DNA from: Cribrihabitans_A pelagius
GTDB taxonomy: Bacteria; Pseudomonadota; Alphaproteobacteria; Rhodobacterales; Rhodobacteraceae
Direction: 5' to 3'
Assembly: GCF_048820915.1 (NCBI RefSeq)
Contig: NZ_JBMERR010000007.1
Coordinates: 124,001-188,000, forward strand
DNA: 64,000 nucleotides
Shown here: positions 10,565-28,394 of the stretch, one piece after another
Layout: the number at the start of each line of letters is the position of its first letter
Numbering within the stretch: position 1 is the first letter of the stretch
Translations under genes and position numbers: made by a program
Notes under the pieces: generated by a model
Databases searched by the model: none
What the model was told of the DNA's origin: nothing
The model's input: only the letters and a program-made list of their open reading frames with translations

Positions 10565-10939
10565 ATGGCTGATCTGAAAGCACTCGCAGAAAGCATCGTG
10601 GGTCTGACCCTGCTGGAAGCACAAGAACTGAAAACCATCCTGAAGGATGAGTACGGCATCGAGCCCGCAGCCGGCGGCGCAGTTGTCATGGCAGCTGGCG
10701 GCGACGCCGGCGGTGCAGCTGAAGAAGAAAAGACCGAATTCGACGTCGTTCTGAAGAACGCCGGCGCGTCCAAGATCAACGTGATCAAGGAAGTCCGCGG
10801 CATCACCGGCCTGGGCCTGAAAGAAGCCAAGGAGCTGGTCGAAGCCGGCGGCAAGATCAAAGAAGGCGTGTCCAAGGACGAAGCCGAAGACGTCAAGGCG
10901 AAGCTGGAAGCAGCTGGCGCGGAAGTCGAGCTGGCCTAA
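10565..10939 (+). CDS. rplL: 50S ribosomal protein L7/L12
   Basis: 124 residues: an N-terminal dimerisation domain, an Ala/Gly-rich hinge (about residues 37-52), and the C-terminal factor-binding domain with KINVIKEVRGITGLGLKEAK. It is the multi-copy stalk protein that recruits translation GTPases. Two hairpins, the second terminator-like, separate it from rpoB, consistent with the need for more L12 than polymerase. Confidence 0.98.
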   Translation: MADLKALAESIVGLTLLEAQELKTILKDEYGIEPAAGGAVVMAAGGDAGGAAEEEKTEFDVVLKNAGASKINVIKEVRGITGLGLKEAKELVEAGGKIKEGVSKDEAEDVKAKLEAAGAEVELA

Positions 10940-10978
10940 GCCCGGCATCCGGTGCACTGCTGATGCATCGAGAAATTT

Positions 10979-11050
10979 GGCTGGGCCCGGGGGTTCCCCG
11001 GGTCCAGCCGAACCTGTCTTAAAAAGGGCCTCCGGGGGGAGGTTCTTTTT
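10979..11050 (+). terminator. Attenuator/terminator pair between rplL and rpoB
   Basis: First hairpin: 14-bp stem starting GGCTGGGCC (10979-10992) with 10996-11009, no T-run. Second: GGGCCTCC (11026-11033) / GGAGGTTC (11038-11045) then TTTTT (11046-11050). Partial termination here is the standard way to lower rpoBC relative to rplJL. No separate rpoB promoter was recognised. Confidence 0.65.
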
Positions 11051-11190
11051 CAGGCGGAGTTCACAGGATCGGGAGGCTGCCATTCGGGACGGTGGCCATG
11101 AATTGATCCGAACACGCTGTCTCGTATGGGCAAGGTGCCGGGGCCCGGCGGCATCCTTGACCGGTGAGAACTCGAAAGGTGACATCTGAC

Positions 11191-15327
<4,137 letters not shown>

Positions 15328-15385
15328 GGGGCACAAGATTTTTCGAAAAATCTTGGCAAGCTTCTTGCAAGAAGCTTGCCGCCCC
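15328..15385. repeat. Double perfect palindrome between rpoB and rpoC
   Basis: Immediately after the rpoB stop: GGGGC (15328-15332); a perfect 22-bp palindrome with half-site CAAGATTTTTC (15334-15355); a perfect 26-bp palindrome with half-site GGCAAGCTTCTTG (15355-15380); then GCCCC (15381-15385). The outer GGGGC/GCCCC can pair, closing a three-way junction around two hairpins. It has no coding potential and is unlike other gaps in the window. It may be a REP/MITE-like mobile repeat or an mRNA processing site. Confidence 0.85.
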
Positions 15386-15420
15386 TCCCGGCCTTTCCGC
15401 ACGAATTTGAGGACATCAAA

Positions 15421-19662
<4,242 letters not shown>

Positions 19663-19685
19663 TCCGCCCGCTCTGAGACAAACCG

Positions 19686-19721
19686 AAAGCCCCCGCATGG
19701 AGACATGCGGGGGCTTTTTCG
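19686..19721 (+). terminator. Intrinsic terminator of the rpoBC operon
   Basis: Perfect 14-bp stem AAAGCCCCCGCATG (19686-19699) / CATGCGGGGGCTTT (19704-19717) with loop GAGA, then a T-run. Confidence 0.95.
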
Positions 19722-20129
19722 TTCCAGGTGTCTGCAGACCGTGCCGGGCCGACAAGAAGATCAATCTGCCAAAACCCGGTCCCAAGTCTTCCCCGGCGCG
19801 GGACAATGATGCCAGGCCGCCGCGCATCGCCGGTGCGCGGCCACGCGGCGGCGATTTGGTGCGGTTGGGCGCTCCTTCGAGAAGGCAGCGCAGGTTTGGC
19901 CGGAATAAGCTGCCAATTCCGAGCCTTCGGATCGCCCCTGCGCGCACCGGCGGGGCGAGGCTTGTATCTCGGGGAGGGGGAAGGCGTTTGAGGCGGTTGC
20001 GTCATGACCGCCTCGATCGGCCGTTCTTTCGTGAGGGGAAACCCGTCAGCACGACAAATGGACACCCCCTTTTCTTTTACGCGCCCGAGGCTATTCCTTG
20101 TGGCCGGGCGGGTCTCCGGGGAGCACGGG
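19722..20129. other. Non-coding gap between rpoC and the glycosyltransferase gene
   Basis: About 400 bp without a convincing gene; open frames here are Arg/Pro-rich shadows. The only structure seen is an inverted repeat GAGGCGGT (19990-19997) / ACCGCCTC (20007-20014), without a T-run, which could be an operator or a 5'-leader hairpin of the next gene. Confidence 0.5.
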
Positions 20130-20942
20130 ATGAGGGTGAATTTGCGGATGATCGGTTTGGTGCGCTTTTCCGTGCTTAGTCCGAGCTATTATTCCGAGCG
20201 CTTCGCAAGCCTGGAGGACACCGCCGCACATCTGTTTGCGCCCGGACGCATGGAGCTGCGCTTCCGGCTGTTCGAGCAGCTCTGCCTGCGCTCGCTTGTG
20301 CGGCAAAGCGACCGGCGCTTCCGCCTGGTGGTGCTGACGGCCAGGGACCTGCCGCAGCCCTATATGCAGCGCTTGCAGGCGCTGATTGCACCGATGCCCA
20401 ACGCGAGTTTGCGCGCGGTGCCGCCCGCGGCGCATCACCGGCAGCTGAAGGAGGCCTATGACACGGTGCCGGTGCGCCGGGCGACGCACCGTATCCTGTT
20501 CCGGCTGGACGACGACGACGCGGTGGATCGGCACTTCGTGCGGCGCACCAAGGCGCTGGCCCGGGGTTTGATCCCGGTGCAGGGGGCAGAGACACCTTTC
20601 ATCATCGCCCACAACCGCGGCTTCTATCTGGAGCGGCAGGCGAAGCGCGCAGCACTCATCGACACCTGCGAACGCGCGCCCTTGTCTGCCGGGGCCGCGC
20701 TGGTGGCGCCGGCCGGGCATGGCGGCACGCCCTATGCGGTGAACCACCGCCGCTTTGCCCAGCATTACAACACCTTCAGCGACATCTCGGTGCCTGCCTT
20801 CCTGCGCACGATCCATGGCGACAACAAGTCCACCCCGGCCAAGAACGGCATCTCCGGCGCTTGGAGCGCGGCGCGCCGGGCCACCGCCTTGCGGCGCCAT
20901 TTCGGGCTGGAGCTTGAGGAATTGGAGGTGCTGCTGCCATGA
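20130..20942 (+). CDS. Putative rhamnosyltransferase-like glycosyltransferase (Rhamno_transf type)
   Basis: 270 residues with the nucleotide-sugar/metal-binding motif RLDDDDAVDRHFV, typical of the PF11316-type putative rhamnosyl transferases, and the N-terminal MIGLVRFSVLSPSYY. The start is uncertain: ATG 20130 has GGGGAG upstream, ATG 20148 has AGGGTGA upstream and aligns better with the start of the paralogue at 21832-22638. Its stop overlaps the ATG of the EamA gene, so the two are translationally coupled. It presumably acts on surface polysaccharide; the donor and acceptor are unknown. Confidence 0.78.
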   Translation: MRVNLRMIGLVRFSVLSPSYYSERFASLEDTAAHLFAPGRMELRFRLFEQLCLRSLVRQSDRRFRLVVLTARDLPQPYMQRLQALIAPMPNASLRAVPPAAHHRQLKEAYDTVPVRRATHRILFRLDDDDAVDRHFVRRTKALARGLIPVQGAETPFIIAHNRGFYLERQAKRAALIDTCERAPLSAGAALVAPAGHGGTPYAVNHRRFAQHYNTFSDISVPAFLRTIHGDNKSTPAKNGISGAWSAARRATALRRHFGLELEELEVLLP

Positions 20943-21814
20943 GCGGGAACCAGGCGGGGGCCCTCTTGATGATGGTCAGCATGGCGGCCTTCACCTTCAA
21001 CGACACGCTGGTGAAACTTGCCGGAGAAGAATTGCCGCTGCCGCAGATCCTGGTGGTGCGCGGGCTGGCGGCGAGCCTGCTGATCTTAGTGCTGGCGCGC
21101 GTGCTGGGCAGTCTGCGGCTGCGCCTCCCCGCGGCGTCCTGGGTGCTGGTAGGGCTGCGCTGCCTGGCCGAGGCAGGCGCGACCTACCTTTTCCTGACCG
21201 CGCTGATGCGGATGCCGCTGGCCAATGTGACGGCGATGCTGCAGGGGCTGCCGCTGACGGTGACGCTGGGGGCTGCGCTGGTCTTCCGCGAGCCGGTGGG
21301 CTGGCGCCGGGCGGCGGCGATTGCGGCGGGATTTCTGGGCATGCTGCTGATCGTGCGCCCCGGTCCCGAGGGCTTTGGCGACGGTGCGCTTTATGCCATA
21401 GGCGCGGTGGCTTGCGTCACTGTGCGCGACCTCACCACACGGCGGATGCCGCCGAATGTGCCCTCGATGACGGTGACGCTGATGGCGGCGCTGACGGTGA
21501 CGGTCTTTGGCCTTTTGCTGTCTGTTGGAACCGAGTGGCAGCCGATGGACCGGCACAGTTTCGGCCTGCTGATGGGGGCCGCGCTGTTCATCTTTGCGGG
21601 CTACCTCTGCTCGGTGATGACGATGCGGGCGGGCGAGGTCGCGGTGGTGGCGCCGTTCCGCTACAGCGGGCTGTTATGGGCGCTGCTTCTGGGCTGGGCG
21701 GTGTTTGGCGACTGGCCCGATGCCCTGACGCTCCTGGGCGCGGCCATCGTGGTGGCGGCGGGCGGCTTCACCTTCTACCGCGAGCGCCGCCAGACCCGGG
21801 CCAGCCGGGCCTGA
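20939..21814 (+). CDS. EamA/DMT-family transporter
   Basis: 291 residues, very hydrophobic, with about ten transmembrane segments arranged as two EamA repeats (approximately residues 5-140 and 150-285). N-terminal features GALLMMVSMAAFTFNDTLVK and the mid-repeat RAAAIAAGFLGMLLIVRPG are typical of S-adenosylmethionine/riboflavin/amino-acid-type DMT carriers; the substrate cannot be deduced. ATG overlaps the upstream glycosyltransferase stop (ATGA). It converges on the second glycosyltransferase gene 17 bp away. Confidence 0.88.
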   Translation: MSGNQAGALLMMVSMAAFTFNDTLVKLAGEELPLPQILVVRGLAASLLILVLARVLGSLRLRLPAASWVLVGLRCLAEAGATYLFLTALMRMPLANVTAMLQGLPLTVTLGAALVFREPVGWRRAAAIAAGFLGMLLIVRPGPEGFGDGALYAIGAVACVTVRDLTTRRMPPNVPSMTVTLMAALTVTVFGLLLSVGTEWQPMDRHSFGLLMGAALFIFAGYLCSVMTMRAGEVAVVAPFRYSGLLWALLLGWAVFGDWPDALTLLGAAIVVAAGGFTFYRERRQTRASRA

Positions 21815-21831
21815 GCAGGGAAGAGGGAGGA

Positions 21832-22638
21832 TCAGATTGTCGCGAAAGCCCGCCGCACGGCATCCGCACGCAAGTCGAAACGCGCTTCGAACTCGCCTTC
21901 CTCTTCCGGGGTGAGCGGCTCCGGCCGGGCGCCGCCCGCGGGCTTTGGCGGTGAGTCGTTGAAGGTGTTCTGGGTGCGCACGAACATTGGCGCATCGGAG
22001 AAGGTGACGGTCGGCATGAACTGCGGAATCTTCTCATGCGCGAAGTTCATGATGGTGAGCGGGCAGCCGCCCCGCACGTGCATCCCCAGCGCCGCGGTGT
22101 AATAGGGCCGGAAGATCGGCATCGCAGAGATGCCCGCAGGACCCAGTTCCGCCAGGTAGCCGCGGTTGAAATCGAAGGCGACGGAATTGTGCCGCCCCAG
22201 CAGCCCTTCGCAATCCCGCGCCGCCTGCCGCAGCCGTTCGACAAAATCCACCGAGATTGCGTCGTCGTCGTCATGGCGGAACTGCAGGCAGGGCGCGGCG
22301 GGATTGCGGCGGGCGGCGTTCAGGATCTGTTTCATCACCGGCCGGTGCTGCCCCGGCGGCTCGGCCTGGATGCGGACTTGCGGCATATCCGCGGTGAGCC
22401 CGTAGAGCCGGTCGCGGTGCCCCGCGGGCAGGCTGTCGCCAATTACCACGATCAGCTCGAAATCCGGATCGGTCTGCGCGCGCAGGCTCGGCAGGGCGAC
22501 GGTCTCGAACAGGCGGAAACGCTCCTCCAGCCGGGCGGCGCCATAGAGGTAGGCGGTGCGCTCCTCGACGGTGGAGTGCCGGATCTGGAAGCCGCCGACG
22601 GCCGGGTAGGAAAACCGGCACAGACCAATGACCTGCAT
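21832..22638 (-). CDS. Putative rhamnosyltransferase-like glycosyltransferase, paralogue
   Basis: 268 residues starting MQVIGLCRFSYPAVGG, with ATG at 22638 preceded by AAGAGG. The DxD-like motif FRHDDDDAISVDFVERL mirrors RLDDDDAVD of the gene at 20130, and both share the block FRLFE followed by LRSLVRQSDRRFRLVV / LPSLRAQTDPDFELIV. The two are therefore paralogues facing each other across the EamA gene. Function as for the paralogue: probable sugar transfer to surface glycans, not proven. Confidence 0.8.
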   Translation of the reverse strand: MQVIGLCRFSYPAVGGFQIRHSTVEERTAYLYGAARLEERFRLFETVALPSLRAQTDPDFELIVVIGDSLPAGHRDRLYGLTADMPQVRIQAEPPGQHRPVMKQILNAARRNPAAPCLQFRHDDDDAISVDFVERLRQAARDCEGLLGRHNSVAFDFNRGYLAELGPAGISAMPIFRPYYTAALGMHVRGGCPLTIMNFAHEKIPQFMPTVTFSDAPMFVRTQNTFNDSPPKPAGGARPEPLTPEEEGEFEARFDLRADAVRRAFATI

Positions 22639-22745
22639 TCTGAAATACCTCTTGCGCGACAGCGCCAGGGGGACTATGCACGGCCGCCCGCGGCGCAGCA
22701 AGCGCGCCGCGCCGCGCCCGGGGGCAGGGCAGGGGCCGGCTGCGG

Positions 22746-22774
22746 TTGACAAGCCCCGCGACTCCCCATATACG
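22746..22774 (+). promoter_or_regulatory. Promoter of the str operon
   Basis: TTGACA (22746-22751), exactly 17 bp, TATACG (22769-22774). This is the best housekeeping-type promoter in the window and faces rpsL. Confidence 0.75.
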
Positions 22775-22780
22775 CGCGCC

Positions 22781-23003
22781 TATCCGGCACCCGGGACAGC
22801 TCCCGCAAGCCGAATTCAAAATGTAGTGGATCAAGTTCCGGGCAATTTTATCCCCCGGAGCCTCTGTAAACTCACCGCGTCGTCTCACCTCGGAACGGGA
22901 GCGATTGCGGTTTTTGCGCATGTGGACGCATATGTGCAGCGATATCACCCGCACGCGCCGGCGTGCATGACACGAAGTGTTGCAAAACGGGGAAAAAACC
23001 GGA
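22781..23003 (+). other. Long 5' leader of the str operon
   Basis: About 220 nt between the predicted start and the rpsL ATG. No open reading frame with a ribosome binding site was recognised. A repeated GCATGTGGACGCATATGTGC-like stretch lies near 22918-22937. Elsewhere S7 represses str translation, but at the rpsL-rpsG gap rather than here, so the role of this leader is open. Confidence 0.4.
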
Positions 23004-23375
23004 ATGCCCACGATCCAGCAGCTGATCCGCAAGCCGCGGCAGCCGAAAGTTAAACGCTCGAAATCCATGCACCTGGAGCAGTGCCCGCAAAAACGCGGCG
23101 TCTGCACCCGTGTGTATACCACCACTCCGAAGAAACCGAACTCCGCTATGCGGAAAGTGGCCAAGGTCCGCCTGACCAACGGTTACGAGGTGATCTCCTA
23201 CATCCCCGGTGAAAGCCACAACCTTCAGGAGCACTCCGTGGTCCTGATCCGCGGCGGCCGGGTAAAAGACCTTCCGGGTGTGCGTTATCACATCCTGCGC
23301 GGTGTTCTGGATACCCAGGGCGTCAAAGACCGTAAGCAGCGCCGTTCGAAGTATGGCGCGAAGCGTCCCAAGTAA
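23004..23375 (+). CDS. rpsL: 30S ribosomal protein S12
   Basis: 123 residues. S12 sits at the decoding centre and controls accuracy. The streptomycin-determinant segments TTPKKPNSAMRKV and GRVKDLPGVRYH carry wild-type lysines at the positions equivalent to K43 and K88 of E. coli. ATG 23004 was chosen over an upstream TTG because homologues begin MPTIQQLIR. First gene of the str operon, 15 bp before rpsG. Confidence 0.98.
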   Translation: MPTIQQLIRKPRQPKVKRSKSMHLEQCPQKRGVCTRVYTTTPKKPNSAMRKVAKVRLTNGYEVISYIPGESHNLQEHSVVLIRGGRVKDLPGVRYHILRGVLDTQGVKDRKQRRSKYGAKRPK

Positions 23376-23390
23376 GAAGGAGAGGCTGAG

Positions 23391-23861
23391 ATGTCCCGTC
23401 GTCACGCCGCAGAAAAACGCGAAGTCCTGCCCGACGCCAAGTTCGGCGACCGCGTTCTGACCAAATTTATGAACAACCTGATGATCGACGGCAAGAAGTC
23501 GGTCGCAGAGCGTATCGTCTACAACGCCTTTGACCGCGTTGAAGCCAAGATCAAGCGCGCACCTGTCGAAGTGTTCCACGAAGCGCTCGACAACGTGAAG
23601 CCCTCGGTCGAAGTGCGCTCCCGCCGTGTGGGCGGTGCCACCTACCAGGTGCCGGTTGAAGTCCGCCCCGAGCGCCGTGAAGCGCTGGCGATCCGCTGGC
23701 TGATCACCGCCGCGCGCAACCGCAACGAAAACACCATGGAAGAACGCCTCGCCGGCGAGCTGCTGGACGCTGTGCAGTCCCGCGGCACCGCGGTCAAGAA
23801 GCGCGAAGACACCCACAAGATGGCCGAGGCGAACAAAGCCTTCAGCCATTACCGCTGGTAA
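23391..23861 (+). CDS. rpsG: 30S ribosomal protein S7
   Basis: 156 residues, usual length, starting MSRRHAAEKR after AAGGAGAGG. S7 nucleates assembly of the 30S head and contacts E-site tRNA and mRNA; in enterobacteria it represses its own operon. The conserved FMNNLMIDGKKSVAERIVY is present. Followed by fusA after 18 bp. Confidence 0.98.
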   Translation: MSRRHAAEKREVLPDAKFGDRVLTKFMNNLMIDGKKSVAERIVYNAFDRVEAKIKRAPVEVFHEALDNVKPSVEVRSRRVGGATYQVPVEVRPERREALAIRWLITAARNRNENTMEERLAGELLDAVQSRGTAVKKREDTHKMAEANKAFSHYRW

Positions 23862-23879
23862 GCTAGAGGACCTAGACCT

Positions 23880-25997
23880 ATGGCACGCGACTATCCGCTC
23901 GAACGTTACCGCAACTTCGGTATCATGGCGCATATCGATGCAGGCAAGACCACCTGCTCGGAGCGTATCCTGTTTTACACCGGCAAATCCCACAACATCG
24001 GTGAGGTGCACGACGGTGCAGCCACCATGGACTGGATGGAGCAGGAGCAGGAACGCGGCATCACCATCACCTCGGCTGCGACCACCACCTTCTGGGAACG
24101 CACCGAAGACGGCCAGACGCCCGATTCCGAAAAGCACCGCCTGAACATCATCGACACCCCCGGCCACGTCGACTTCACCATCGAAGTCGAACGCTCGCTG
24201 GCGGTCCTCGACGGTGCTGTTTGCGTGCTCGACGCCAACGCCGGTGTTGAACCGCAGACCGAAACCGTGTGGCGTCAGGCTGACCGCTACAAGGTTCCGC
24301 GCATGGTGTTCGTCAACAAGATGGACAAGATCGGCGCTGATTTCTTCAACTGCGTCAACATGATCGAAGACCGCACCGGCGCGCGCGCCGTGCCCGTCGG
24401 TATCCCGATCGGCGCAGAGAACGAGCTGGAAGGCTTGATCGATCTGGTCAACATGGAAGAATGGCTGTGGCAGGGTGAAGACCTTGGCGCTTCGTGGATC
24501 AAGGCTCCGATCCGCGACAGCCTGAAAGACATGGCCGAAGAATGGCGCGGCAAGATGATCGAGGCGGCCGTCGAAATGGACGACGACGCCATGGAAGCCT
24601 ACCTGGAAGGCGAAGAACCCGACGTGCCGACCCTGCGCAAACTGCTGCGCAAGGGCACGCTGGACCTGGCCTTTGTGCCGGTTCTGGGCGGTTCCGCGTT
24701 CAAGAACAAAGGCGTGCAGCCGCTGCTGAACGCCGTGATCGACTATCTGCCCAGCCCGCTGGACGTTGTCGATTACATGGGCTTCAAACCCGGTGACGAA
24801 ACCGAAACCCGTAACATTGCCCGCCGTGCGGACGATGGCATGGCGTTCTCGGGCCTGGCGTTCAAGATCATGAACGACCCCTTCGTCGGCTCGCTGACCT
24901 TTACCCGGATCTACTCCGGTGTCCTGAACAAGGGCGATACGCTCCTGAACTCGACCAAAGGCAAGAAAGAGCGCGTTGGCCGGATGATGATGATGCACTC
25001 GAACAACCGTGAGGAAATCACGGAAGCGTTCGCGGGCGACATCATCGCGCTGGCAGGTTTGAAAGACACCACCACCGGTGACACGCTCTGCGCCGTCAAC
25101 GACCCGGTTGTGCTGGAAACCATGACCTTCCCCGATCCGGTGATCGAGATCGCGGTCGAGCCGAAGACCAAAGCCGACCAGGAGAAGATGTCCCAGGGTC
25201 TGGCCCGTCTGGCCGCCGAAGACCCGTCCTTCCGCGTCGAGACCGACATCGAGAGCGGTCAGACCATCATGAAGGGCATGGGCGAACTTCACCTGGACAT
25301 CCTGGTGGACCGTCTGAAGCGCGAATTCAAGGTTGAGGCCAACATCGGTGCGCCGCAGGTGGCCTACCGTGAGACCATCGGCCACGAAGTCGAGCATTCC
25401 TACACCCACAAGAAGCAGTCGGGTGGTTCGGGCCAGTTCGCCGAAGTGAAGCTGATCATCTCGCCGACAGAGCCGGGCGAAGGTTATTCCTTCGAATCCC
25501 GTATCGTTGGCGGTTCGGTGCCCAAGGAATACATTCCGGGCGTCGAAAAGGGCATCAACTCGGTGATGGATTCGGGCCCGCTGGCTGGCTTCCCGGTGAT
25601 CGACTTCAAGGTTGCCCTGATCGACGGCAAGTTCCACGACGTGGACTCCTCGGTTCTGGCGTTTGAAATCGCATCCCGCATGTGTATGCGTGAAGGCATG
25701 CGCAAGGCTGGCGCCAAGCTGCTCGAGCCGATCATGAAAGTCGAAGTGATCACCCCGGAAGAATACACCGGCGGTATCATTGGCGACCTGACCTCGCGCC
25801 GGGGCCAGGTGTCCGGCCAGGAGAACCGCGGCAACGCAATTGCGATCGACGCCTTCGTGCCGCTTGCCAACATGTTCGGCTACATCAACACCCTGCGTTC
25901 GATGAGCTCGGGCCGCGCCCAGTTCACCATGCAGTTCGATCACTACGATCCGGTGCCGCAGAACATCTCGGAAGAGATCCAGGCGAAATACGCCTGA
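23880..25997 (+). CDS. fusA: Elongation factor G
   Basis: 705 residues. This ribosomal translocase GTPase has intact G-motifs: AHIDAGKTT (residues 17-25), RGITI, DTPGHVDF and NKMD. Domain IV, with SGGSGQFAEVKLII and the tip region, and domain V (EVITPEEYTGGIIGDLTSRR) are complete. It lies between rpsG and tuf copy 2 as in most proteobacteria, with 64 bp to tuf. Confidence 0.99.
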   Translation: MARDYPLERYRNFGIMAHIDAGKTTCSERILFYTGKSHNIGEVHDGAATMDWMEQEQERGITITSAATTTFWERTEDGQTPDSEKHRLNIIDTPGHVDFTIEVERSLAVLDGAVCVLDANAGVEPQTETVWRQADRYKVPRMVFVNKMDKIGADFFNCVNMIEDRTGARAVPVGIPIGAENELEGLIDLVNMEEWLWQGEDLGASWIKAPIRDSLKDMAEEWRGKMIEAAVEMDDDAMEAYLEGEEPDVPTLRKLLRKGTLDLAFVPVLGGSAFKNKGVQPLLNAVIDYLPSPLDVVDYMGFKPGDETETRNIARRADDGMAFSGLAFKIMNDPFVGSLTFTRIYSGVLNKGDTLLNSTKGKKERVGRMMMMHSNNREEITEAFAGDIIALAGLKDTTTGDTLCAVNDPVVLETMTFPDPVIEIAVEPKTKADQEKMSQGLARLAAEDPSFRVETDIESGQTIMKGMGELHLDILVDRLKREFKVEANIGAPQVAYRETIGHEVEHSYTHKKQSGGSGQFAEVKLIISPTEPGEGYSFESRIVGGSVPKEYIPGVEKGINSVMDSGPLAGFPVIDFKVALIDGKFHDVDSSVLAFEIASRMCMREGMRKAGAKLLEPIMKVEVITPEEYTGGIIGDLTSRRGQVSGQENRGNAIAIDAFVPLANMFGYINTLRSMSSGRAQFTMQFDHYDPVPQNISEEIQAKYA

Positions 25998-26061
25998 GCA
26001 TAACGACAAGGAAGGGTTCGCGGCACGCGTGAGCCCTTCTCCGCAACAAAAGGAGGCCATA

Positions 26062-27237
<1,176 letters not shown>

Positions 27238-27266
27238 TCGTAGATCCCGAGACGCGCCTGGTTGGT

Positions 27267-27290
27267 GTGTCGAAGATCACCGGGTAATCG
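27267..27290 (+). repeat. Remnant of a tuf 3' end behind tuf copy 2
   Basis: Bases 27267-27290 match the true 3' end at 27217-27240 at 22 of 24 positions. The two mismatches turn GAG TGA into GGG TAA, so the remnant carries its own stop codon. The spacing is 50 bp. Confidence 0.85.
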
Positions 27291-27311
27291 GAACTTCCGA
27301 TACCTGGATGG

Positions 27312-27341
27312 AAGGGCCGCTCAACCGAGCGGCCCTTTTTC
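27312..27341 (+). terminator. Intrinsic terminator of the str operon
   Basis: Perfect 11-bp stem AAGGGCCGCTC (27312-27322) / GAGCGGCCCTT (27327-27337) with loop AACC, followed by TTTTT. Confidence 0.95.
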
Positions 27342-27351
27342 ATCGCAGCAA

Positions 27352-27401
27352 CCGGAAACCGGCACGGATTCCGGCCCGGAAAAACCGATTATTCCGGGCC
27401 G
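27352..27401. repeat. Tail hairpins behind tuf copy 2
   Basis: Hairpin A': CCGGAAACCG (27352-27361) / CGGATTCCGG (27365-27374), one mismatch, homologous to 3771-3793 behind tuf copy 1. Hairpin C: CGGCCCGGAA (27372-27381) / TTCCGGGCCG (27392-27401), perfect 10 bp. From 27402 to 27574 I see no gene or clear promoter. Confidence 0.7.
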
Positions 27402-27574
27402 TTTTCCCTGAAGGCAAACAACAGGCTTCCGTGATGTTGTGGGAGCGCATCCAGTTTTATCATGGGCTGTGCCACTGGAGGGAAGGAGACTGCCCGCCGG
27501 GTCGTGGCTATTTGCGATTGCTTGCCTCGCACTGTCCTGATTAATTGCCACAGGAGAACCGGGAGGACGGGGCA

Positions 27575-28237
27575 TTGCGCAAACCGGGAAGTGTGAAATC
27601 TTTGGAAACACTGGGCCGGGAACGGCTGTCGCGTCATTTCTTCATGCGGGACTTTCTCTACAGCGAGATCGGAAATTTCTTCAGGATTCGGAATATACCG
27701 GATGATCCCGAATTAGCTCTCCGCGTGGGCCGCAGGCTGGCTGCTGAGCTGCTCGAGCCTCTCGTTGAAACCTTCGGCCCGATTGCTGTTCGGTCGGCCT
27801 ACCGATCGCCTGAAGTTAACGGGTACGGGGCTGAGCAAGGGCTGGGCTGTGCATCCAACAAGTCCAACCGGGCGTCACATATTTGGGACCAAAGGGATGA
27901 CGGCGGGAACTGCGGCGCTTGCGTCAGTATCGTCGTCCCCTGGTTTGCGGATCAGTATGAGCAAGGGCGCGATTATCTTGATCTGGCTTGGTGGCTCTAC
28001 GACCACCTCAACTTTCACCGCATTCGCTTCTTTCCGAAGCGCGCAGCGTTCAATCTCACGTGGAGAGAGAACCCGGAGAGAAGCGTTTACTCCTGGATCG
28101 GCCCGACACGGGCTATCCTCAAGGCCGGAGCAGTGCCGCCGCCTGAAGATGAGCGCCAGCCGCGCTATCGGGACTTCCCGGCTTTCCGCGCGATTACCTA
28201 TCCGCCGCTGCCGGAGCGTTTTGCGGAACAGCGTTGA
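27575..28237 (+). CDS. Hypothetical protein with M15-peptidase-like sequence pattern
   Basis: About 220 residues. The start is uncertain: TTG 27575 has GGAGG eight bases upstream and is preferred; the frame is open from TTG 27545 and a GTG lies at 27593. The block LLEPLVETFGPIAVRSAYRSPEVN resembles the SGYRSPxxN signature of D-Ala-D-Ala carboxypeptidase-like (M15) folds, and SNRASHIWD may hold a zinc-type His/Asp pair. No signal peptide is seen, and the full set of zinc ligands is not evident, so it may be catalytically inactive. It stands between the str terminator and the S10 promoter as its own gene. Base composition is somewhat less GC-rich than its neighbours. Confidence 0.7.
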   Translation: MRKPGSVKSLETLGRERLSRHFFMRDFLYSEIGNFFRIRNIPDDPELALRVGRRLAAELLEPLVETFGPIAVRSAYRSPEVNGYGAEQGLGCASNKSNRASHIWDQRDDGGNCGACVSIVVPWFADQYEQGRDYLDLAWWLYDHLNFHRIRFFPKRAAFNLTWRENPERSVYSWIGPTRAILKAGAVPPPEDERQPRYRDFPAFRAITYPPLPERFAEQR

Positions 28238-28245
28238 AGAGCCCC

Positions 28246-28274
28246 TTGCCCGTCAGCTCAAACCCGCGTATAGG
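28246..28274 (+). promoter_or_regulatory. Putative promoter of the S10 operon
   Basis: TTGCCC (28246-28251), 17 bp, TATAGG (28269-28274). The same two hexamers with the same spacing recur upstream of rpmC at 38344-38372, which strengthens both calls. Confidence 0.55.
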
Positions 28275-28299
28275 GCGCGAGTTCGCCACGTGCGAATGG

Positions 28300-28322
28300 A
28301 GGCGGGATGATTCCCGCCTTTT
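28300..28322 (+). terminator. Terminator-like hairpin in the S10 leader
   Basis: AGGCGGGA (28300-28307) / TCCCGCCT (28312-28319) with a 4-nt loop, then TTTT. It lies downstream of the proposed promoter and 73 bp before rpsJ, so it may be a leader attenuator, comparable in principle to L4-mediated S10 control in E. coli, or simply the terminator of the preceding gene. Confidence 0.55.
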
Positions 28323-28394
28323 GGGTTCGATGAGGGGTTGCGGTGAGCGCGGGCCCTCCTCTCAACCCCAACGCCTGGATAAAAAGGCATATCT

